Shown: one piece after another, positions 14,318 to 18,640 of the stretch
How the letters are laid out: every line of letters begins with the position of its first letter
Position numbering within the stretch: position 1 is the first letter of the stretch
Source of the DNA: Robiginitomaculum sp.
GTDB lineage: Bacteria; Pseudomonadota; Alphaproteobacteria; Caulobacterales; Maricaulaceae
Assembly: GCA_016765255.1 (NCBI GenBank)
Contig: JAESQI010000295.1
Coordinates: forward strand, 1 to 18,640
Length of the DNA stretch: 18,640 nucleotides
Direction: 5' to 3'
Notes under the pieces: model-generated
Seen by the model: the letters and a program-made list of their open reading frames with translations, nothing else
The model's database searches: none
Told to the model about the DNA's origin: nothing
Position numbers and translations under genes: made by a program

Positions 14318-15151
14318 ATGGACATTAAAAGGCTATTATTGGTTGGCGGGTTGGGCATTGTTGCTGTGATCGGCTATATACAGTTACAAAAAATGACGAA
14401 ATCCAACGCACCGGTAAAGAGCGTGGCAAAACAGATTGTAAAAGAAATTTCAGTTGTAGAATATGTAGATGTCTTGGTTGCCAAACGGGATATACCGCTT
14501 GGCACACGCTTGAACAATAATATGATTACTTGGAAAAAATGGCCAAAAGAGGCGCTTAATAAAAATTTAATCGACAATAGAAGCCAACCCGACGCATTGG
14601 TGAAATATGCGGGAGCGGTGTCAAAAACGACTATTTATTCAGGTGAACCTATTTTAAGCCGTAAAGTTGTTCATACGGGTGATCGAGGTCAAATGGCTGC
14701 TTTGTTAAAGCCTGGAATGCGCGCTGTTGCCATTCGGATTAACGTTGAAACGGCGGCTGGCGGGTTTATTCAACCGGGTGACCGAGTTGATTTAGTGCTG
14801 ACAAAAAAGGCACCCGGCGGCGGATTTGGACAGGCTAATTATACGTCAAGAACCATTTTTGAAAATGTCGGGGTGTTGGCAATTGGTAAAGTTTACAACA
14901 ATACATCTGAAGGCACGGCGTATGTCAGCGGGTCAACAGCCGTGTTGGAATTGTCTCAACAGGACACAGAGAAACTAACAGAAGCTCAGTCTATAGGAAA
15001 TATTGCGTTGGTTTTACGCGGGATTGATCAGCGTAAGGCAGGGTTCGTACCGAGCGCTTCAACATCGAATAATCAGGGCTCAGGAGACATTGCGGCCGTA
15101 ACGGTTTACCGAAGAGGTCAATCAAAGCAAGTAGCAATACAAGGACAATAA
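14318..15151 (+). CDS. cpaB: CpaB/RcpC Flp pilus assembly protein
   Basis: A 277-residue protein anchored by one N-terminal membrane helix (about 5-22) and otherwise periplasmic. The SAF domain covers roughly 50-115 (DVLVAKRDIPLGTRLNNNM, then YSGEPILSRKVV). The RcpC/CpaB domain follows with AVAIRINVETAAGGFIQPGD and RVDLVLTKKA. CpaB is thought to bind peptidoglycan through the SAF domain and help place the secretin. GAGGA lies 3 nt before the ATG. cpaC starts one nucleotide after its stop, so the two are translationally linked. Confidence 0.93.
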   Translation: MDIKRLLLVGGLGIVAVIGYIQLQKMTKSNAPVKSVAKQIVKEISVVEYVDVLVAKRDIPLGTRLNNNMITWKKWPKEALNKNLIDNRSQPDALVKYAGAVSKTTIYSGEPILSRKVVHTGDRGQMAALLKPGMRAVAIRINVETAAGGFIQPGDRVDLVLTKKAPGGGFGQANYTSRTIFENVGVLAIGKVYNNTSEGTAYVSGSTAVLELSQQDTEKLTEAQSIGNIALVLRGIDQRKAGFVPSASTSNNQGSGDIAAVTVYRRGQSKQVAIQGQ

Positions 15152-15152
15152 T

Positions 15153-16607
15153 ATGTTAAGACAACATGTATTCATGCTTTCAACCGCCGCTAGTTTGGCG
15201 TTCTTGTGTATGGCGCAATCTGCATTTGCAGGGCCGAGATCATATGCAGATGTCAGGTCAACTGCGCAGCAAAGCCAAATGGCTTCACAAAACACCGTCT
15301 CAAAATCCATTATCGTCCCTTACGGAAAATCCACGACAATTGATGTACCAAGTGGAATGGCAGAAGTTATTGTTTCAAATCCTGATATTATCGGCGCGCG
15401 CGTTCACACAGCTAGCCGCGTCCTCTTGACGGGTAAAAAACCTGGGCAAACCAATGTGTTTTTCTATGGGCATGGTGGACAGGAAATTTTAAATTTGGAA
15501 ATACGGGTCGAGCGTGATTTGACGGGTTTAAACGCGTTGATTAGGCAGCATGCCCCAGGTAATTCAGTTGAAGTTCAAGCCTATAATAATAATATACTTT
15601 TATCGGGCGCTGTCGCAGATGCAGCGACGGCTACGCGGGTTCTCGATTTAGCCAAGCTCTGGCTTAGTGAAAACACAGATGGAGATAGTGCTGGTGAAAT
15701 CACTAACCTAATGACGGTTACGGGCAATGATATGGTGCAGCTGAAAGTACGTATTATAGAAATGCAGCGCTCAGTTACTAAGCAAATGGGCATAAATTTC
15801 AATGCATTAGGGCAAATCGGCGGCGCAAATATAGGCTTGATTAGTAATGCAAGCGTAGGGTCGTCGGCTGGATTTACAGGCAATTTAAATTGGACAAATA
15901 GTGCAGGTGGAGCCTTTCGGTCCTTATCAGCAGGGCTAACGGCCCTAGAGAGAGTGGGGTTAGTTCGCACACTTGCAGAACCCGTCTTAACGGCAGTGTC
16001 TGGCGAGACTGCGAATTTTCTGGCCGGGGGAGAGTTTCCATTGTTAACAAATGTGTTTGTTGATCAAAATGGTCAAGTTCAACGGGAATTTGAATATAAG
16101 CCATTTGGGGTATCATTAGGTTTCACACCAACTGTCCTAAGTGAAGGCCGAATTTCCCTTAATATTTCAACGGAAGTTTCAGAGCCGACAACCGAAGGAG
16201 CGTTTGAAACCTCGGGCGGCGCAAATGTGTTGGGCTTACGCGTCCGCCGTGCCAATTCAGTCGTTATCTTGCCAGCAGGAGGCAGTATGGTCATAGCAGG
16301 TCTCATACGCGAAGAGAGCAGACAATCCACGCAGGGGCCAACAGGCATAAAGGATATACCAGGACTTGGATCTTTATTCCGCAGTCGGGATGACCAGACA
16401 ACCGAAACAGAGTTGGTCATTATTGTAACGCCGTATTTGGTGAGCGCTACTCATCCTGACAAATTACAAACCCCGCTTGACGGATTTGTTGCGGCCAATG
16501 ATCGCCAATCCGTATTGTTGGGACGTTTAAATAAAGTGTACGGCAAAAATGGTAACACTGTTCCTGACGGGATTATGGGCAAGCCATTTGGGCATGTGGT
16601 AGAATAG
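15153..16607 (+). CDS. cpaC: CpaC/RcpA secretin, outer-membrane pilus channel
   Basis: 484 residues. Signal peptide 1-26 with cleavage at QSAFA-GPR. Residues 48-120 are the pilus N-terminal domain (IDVPSGMAEVIVSNPDII), about 121-190 a BON-like domain, and about 195-435 the secretin homology region. Signatures seen there are LRVRRANSVVILPAGGSMVI, AGLIREES, GIKDIPGLGSLFRS and ETELVIIVTPYLVS. It multimerises in the outer membrane to let the Flp pilus out. AAGGA at 15141-15145, inside the end of cpaB, is its ribosome site. The N-domain is paralogous to the minus-strand gene at 12276-13022. Confidence 0.96.
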   Translation: MLRQHVFMLSTAASLAFLCMAQSAFAGPRSYADVRSTAQQSQMASQNTVSKSIIVPYGKSTTIDVPSGMAEVIVSNPDIIGARVHTASRVLLTGKKPGQTNVFFYGHGGQEILNLEIRVERDLTGLNALIRQHAPGNSVEVQAYNNNILLSGAVADAATATRVLDLAKLWLSENTDGDSAGEITNLMTVTGNDMVQLKVRIIEMQRSVTKQMGINFNALGQIGGANIGLISNASVGSSAGFTGNLNWTNSAGGAFRSLSAGLTALERVGLVRTLAEPVLTAVSGETANFLAGGEFPLLTNVFVDQNGQVQREFEYKPFGVSLGFTPTVLSEGRISLNISTEVSEPTTEGAFETSGGANVLGLRVRRANSVVILPAGGSMVIAGLIREESRQSTQGPTGIKDIPGLGSLFRSRDDQTTETELVIIVTPYLVSATHPDKLQTPLDGFVAANDRQSVLLGRLNKVYGKNGNTVPDGIMGKPFGHVVE

Positions 16608-16618
16608 GAGTTGAGATA

Positions 16619-17299
16619 ATGATTACGCCAACATTTAGTACTCTCCGCCAGTATTGCGCGCTCGGTATTTTTGCAGTTTCTCCATTGTTCTTTGGGGCGT
16701 GTACAGTTCATCAATCCTCATTTGCGTCAACAAGTTTACGTAATAAAATCACGGTCGCAGAAACTGTCGAACGTATGGAGTTATATCTTGGACAAGATGG
16801 GTTAAATTTATCCATGCGTGACCGTGACGCGATGGGCAATTTTTTAAGCCAGTACGCGCAAAGTGGTCAAGGGCCGCTATATTTAAACATACCTAGTAAT
16901 GCGACTAAAGGTGTAGGGCAGGCTAGGAATTTAGTTGCCAGTCAGCTTGCGTCCATGGGGATAGGGCAAACGCGTATGCAAATGGGGCAATATGCTGCAC
17001 GGGCAAATACGCCCGCACCCGTTATTGTGTCCTATCGGCGCTTGATGACCCAACCGATAAATTGTCAGCAGGGTGCCAACTTAATACTAACTGGTAATAA
17101 TCAACCATATGGTAGTTTTGGATGTGCACAAACCGCAAATCTTGCTGCCATGATTGATAATCCGAGACAATTGCTGATGCCTTATGCGCTCGACCATGGT
17201 TCAGCGGCTAGAAATGCATTGGTTTTGGGAAAGTATAGAAATAACGAAGCAACGGCAACGCCGAGACCAGCAGATCAGGAAATATCTGCTACAGATTAA
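16619..17299 (+). CDS. cpaD: CpaD pilus assembly lipoprotein
   Basis: A 226-residue protein. A hydrophobic leader (12-27) ends in FFGAC28, an acceptable though not perfect lipobox, so C28 is probably lipidated. The rest (TVAETVERMELYLGQDGLNLSMRDRD, then a Gln-rich middle and a C-terminal NPRQLLMPYALDHGSAARNALVLGKYR) fits the CpaD family, which supports the CpaC secretin at the outer membrane. Two further Cys (INCQQG, SFGCAQ) may pair. AGGAG at 16606-16610 overlaps the cpaC stop codon, showing tight operon linkage. Confidence 0.9.
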   Translation: MITPTFSTLRQYCALGIFAVSPLFFGACTVHQSSFASTSLRNKITVAETVERMELYLGQDGLNLSMRDRDAMGNFLSQYAQSGQGPLYLNIPSNATKGVGQARNLVASQLASMGIGQTRMQMGQYAARANTPAPVIVSYRRLMTQPINCQQGANLILTGNNQPYGSFGCAQTANLAAMIDNPRQLLMPYALDHGSAARNALVLGKYRNNEATATPRPADQEISATD

Positions 17300-17314
17300 G
17301 ATAAGATGGAGACA

Positions 17315-17338
17315 ATTCACAGCCAAGACGGTGTGAAT
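17315..17338 (+). repeat. Inverted repeat between cpaD and cpaE
   Basis: ATTCACA (17315-17321) and TGTGAAT (17332-17338) pair perfectly over 7 bp with a 10-nt loop. There is no T run after it, so it is more likely an mRNA processing or partial attenuation element than a terminator. Confidence 0.45.
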
Positions 17339-17355
17339 AAATTTGGAATGAAACT

Positions 17356-18640
17356 ATGAAACAGCCACAACAAACTCCTGTAAGTGCGCCAATGGCATAT
17401 CCATCACCGACGCCTGTACAGGGGCAGTTTGCGTCACCGCAAATTCCACCGCAATTGGTCGCTTCGCAACAAGCCCCTATGCAAATGCAACAACCACATT
17501 ATCCTGTACAGCAACCAAATTTACAAGCAGTATATCCGCCAATGGGAGGCGGACAAACCCAGCACCAAATGCCAGTTCCGCCTGTACATATGCAACAACC
17601 TGCTCAACACTTACAACAACAAGCACCGATTACCGCTCCCGCTATTGATTCTGTAAAAGAGGGCGGAGAAAAAGCTTTACCGCGTATTGCCATTCACGCC
17701 TTTTGTGACCGGGGCGAGACTGCGGGTGCTATACAGGCCATGAGCCAAGATTGGCGCATGGCGAGAACGAATTTAAAAGTCTATATGGGGGGTTTGAATG
17801 CGGCCATAGAATATTACCGCAATGAAACCACACCTAGTTTGGTTATGGTGGAGTCTGGTTTGCGTGGCCCAGAATTATTATCGTGGCTTGATGAATTAGC
17901 ATCTGTCGTTGCTGCTGGGACAAAAGTTGTTCTGATTGGTGCCGTAAATGATATCAGGCTTTACAGAGAATTGATGGATAAGGGGGTGAGTGATTATCTC
18001 GTCCCTCCCTTTAACCCACTCGCCCTTATTCGTTCCATAAGCGATCTTTATTCGGACCCAGACAAACCATTTATAGGACGTGTCGTCGCGTTTTACGGCG
18101 CAAAAGGCGGGGTTGGGTCTTCAACGCTATCACATAATATTGCATGGGGTCTAGCAAATGAACTTGGGCAAGAAACGGCCCTTGTCGATATGGATAGTTC
18201 TTGGGGCACAACGGGGCTTGATTTTAATTATGATAGCACTCAAGGCCTTGAAGAAGCTTTGGCAGATTCAGAGCGGCTGGACGAGACCTTGCTTGATAAA
18301 ATCATGGTACGCCATACGGACAAATTATCCATCCTGCCAGCATCTGCATCCTTAGGCTCAGCGGCGTCAATATCTACAGAAGCCTACGAAACACTTGTTG
18401 ACGGGGTCCGGTCACTCTCTCCCCTAACCATATTGGATATGCCGCATGTATGGACGGACTGGACAAAGAAATTATTGATCAGTGCAGATGATGTGGTCAT
18501 TACGGCTAATCCTGATTTGGCCAATTTGCGAAACACAAAAAACCTTGTGGATTTTCTAAAAGCGGCCCGGCCAAATGATGCGCCGCCTTTATTGGTACTC
18601 AATAAAACAGGCGTGCCAAAGACTGCTGAAATACCAGTAA
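17356..18640 (+). CDS. cpaE: CpaE/TadZ pilus localisation ATPase, 3' end cut by window edge
   Basis: 428 codons are visible and the frame is open at the right edge. Residues 1-95 are Gln/Pro/Met-rich and probably disordered. Residues about 108-232 form a receiver-like domain in which the phospho-acceptor position appears to be E166 (SLVMVESGLRG), not Asp. From about 241 a MinD/ParA-type ATPase begins with the deviant Walker A G248-A-K-G-G-V-G-S-S-T257, where the usual second Lys is Ser, as I recall for CpaE proteins. LVDMD (277-281) follows as the Walker A' aspartate region. CpaE places the Tad machine at a cell pole. The ATG at 17356 has only a weak TGGA upstream; an ATG at 17348 in another frame ends after three codons. 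Confidence 0.93.
   Translation, partial: MKQPQQTPVSAPMAYPSPTPVQGQFASPQIPPQLVASQQAPMQMQQPHYPVQQPNLQAVYPPMGGGQTQHQMPVPPVHMQQPAQHLQQQAPITAPAIDSVKEGGEKALPRIAIHAFCDRGETAGAIQAMSQDWRMARTNLKVYMGGLNAAIEYYRNETTPSLVMVESGLRGPELLSWLDELASVVAAGTKVVLIGAVNDIRLYRELMDKGVSDYLVPPFNPLALIRSISDLYSDPDKPFIGRVVAFYGAKGGVGSSTLSHNIAWGLANELGQETALVDMDSSWGTTGLDFNYDSTQGLEEALADSERLDETLLDKIMVRHTDKLSILPASASLGSAASISTEAYETLVDGVRSLSPLTILDMPHVWTDWTKKLLISADDVVITANPDLANLRNTKNLVDFLKAARPNDAPPLLVLNKTGVPKTAEIPV

Noticed and set aside
17384..17656. 90-codon plus-strand open frame in the cpaE 5' region
   Set aside because: It arises from the CAA-rich repeats of the Gln/Pro tail read in another frame; the CpaE frame continues into clear receiver and ATPase domains.

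Overview
The window looks like chromosome from an alphaproteobacterium of the Caulobacter/Hyphomonas/Robiginitomaculum type. This is inferred from the gene order pilA-cpaA-cpaB-cpaC-cpaD-cpaE, the dac-clpS-clpA neighbourhood, TTAA-N7-TTAAC (CtrA-type) boxes and AT-rich spacers. The species cannot be fixed from sequence alone. There is no rRNA, tRNA, insertion sequence or CRISPR array. Most of the window is ordinary core genome.

Left part (1-5050): the 5' part of a D-alanyl-D-alanine carboxypeptidase gene runs off the left edge on the minus strand. It is divergent from clpS and clpA, which encode the N-degron adaptor and the unfoldase of the ClpAP protease. clpA ends in a hairpin terminator whose stem contains its stop codon. 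A pair of 28-bp inverted palindromic repeats follows, then a large MscS-family channel gene closed by a third copy of the same repeat, which probably acts as its terminator.

Middle (5050-10918): nrdA and nrdB, the two subunits of an aerobic class I ribonucleotide reductase, are split by a secreted, probable outer-membrane beta-barrel gene. Each nrd gene has its own upstream pair of NrdR-like boxes with the same 31-bp register, and nrdA also has a full CtrA-type box. Neither subunit appears to carry an ATP-cone. A tyrosine-phosphatase-family gene follows nrdB closely and meets the next, convergent gene with a 4-nt overlap of stop codons.

Right part (10915-18640): Tad/Flp tight-adherence pilus locus. 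Three minus-strand genes encode two TadE-type pseudopilins and a small exported protein carrying only the N-terminal secretin domain. Divergent from them lie pilA (a 56-residue Flp pilin), a strong terminator, cpaA (prepilin peptidase), cpaB, cpaC (secretin), cpaD (lipoprotein) and cpaE (pseudo-receiver plus MinD-like ATPase, cut by the right edge). CtrA-type boxes precede cpaA and the tadE gene, and half-sites precede cpaB, so pilus assembly is probably cell-cycle controlled.

I found no clearly new system. The most interesting points are the combined CtrA/NrdR architecture of the nrdA promoter, the NrdR pairs on split nrd genes with a barrel gene between them, the stand-alone secretin N-domain protein beside pilA, and the long Gln/Pro-rich N-terminus with an Asp-to-Glu pseudo-receiver in CpaE.
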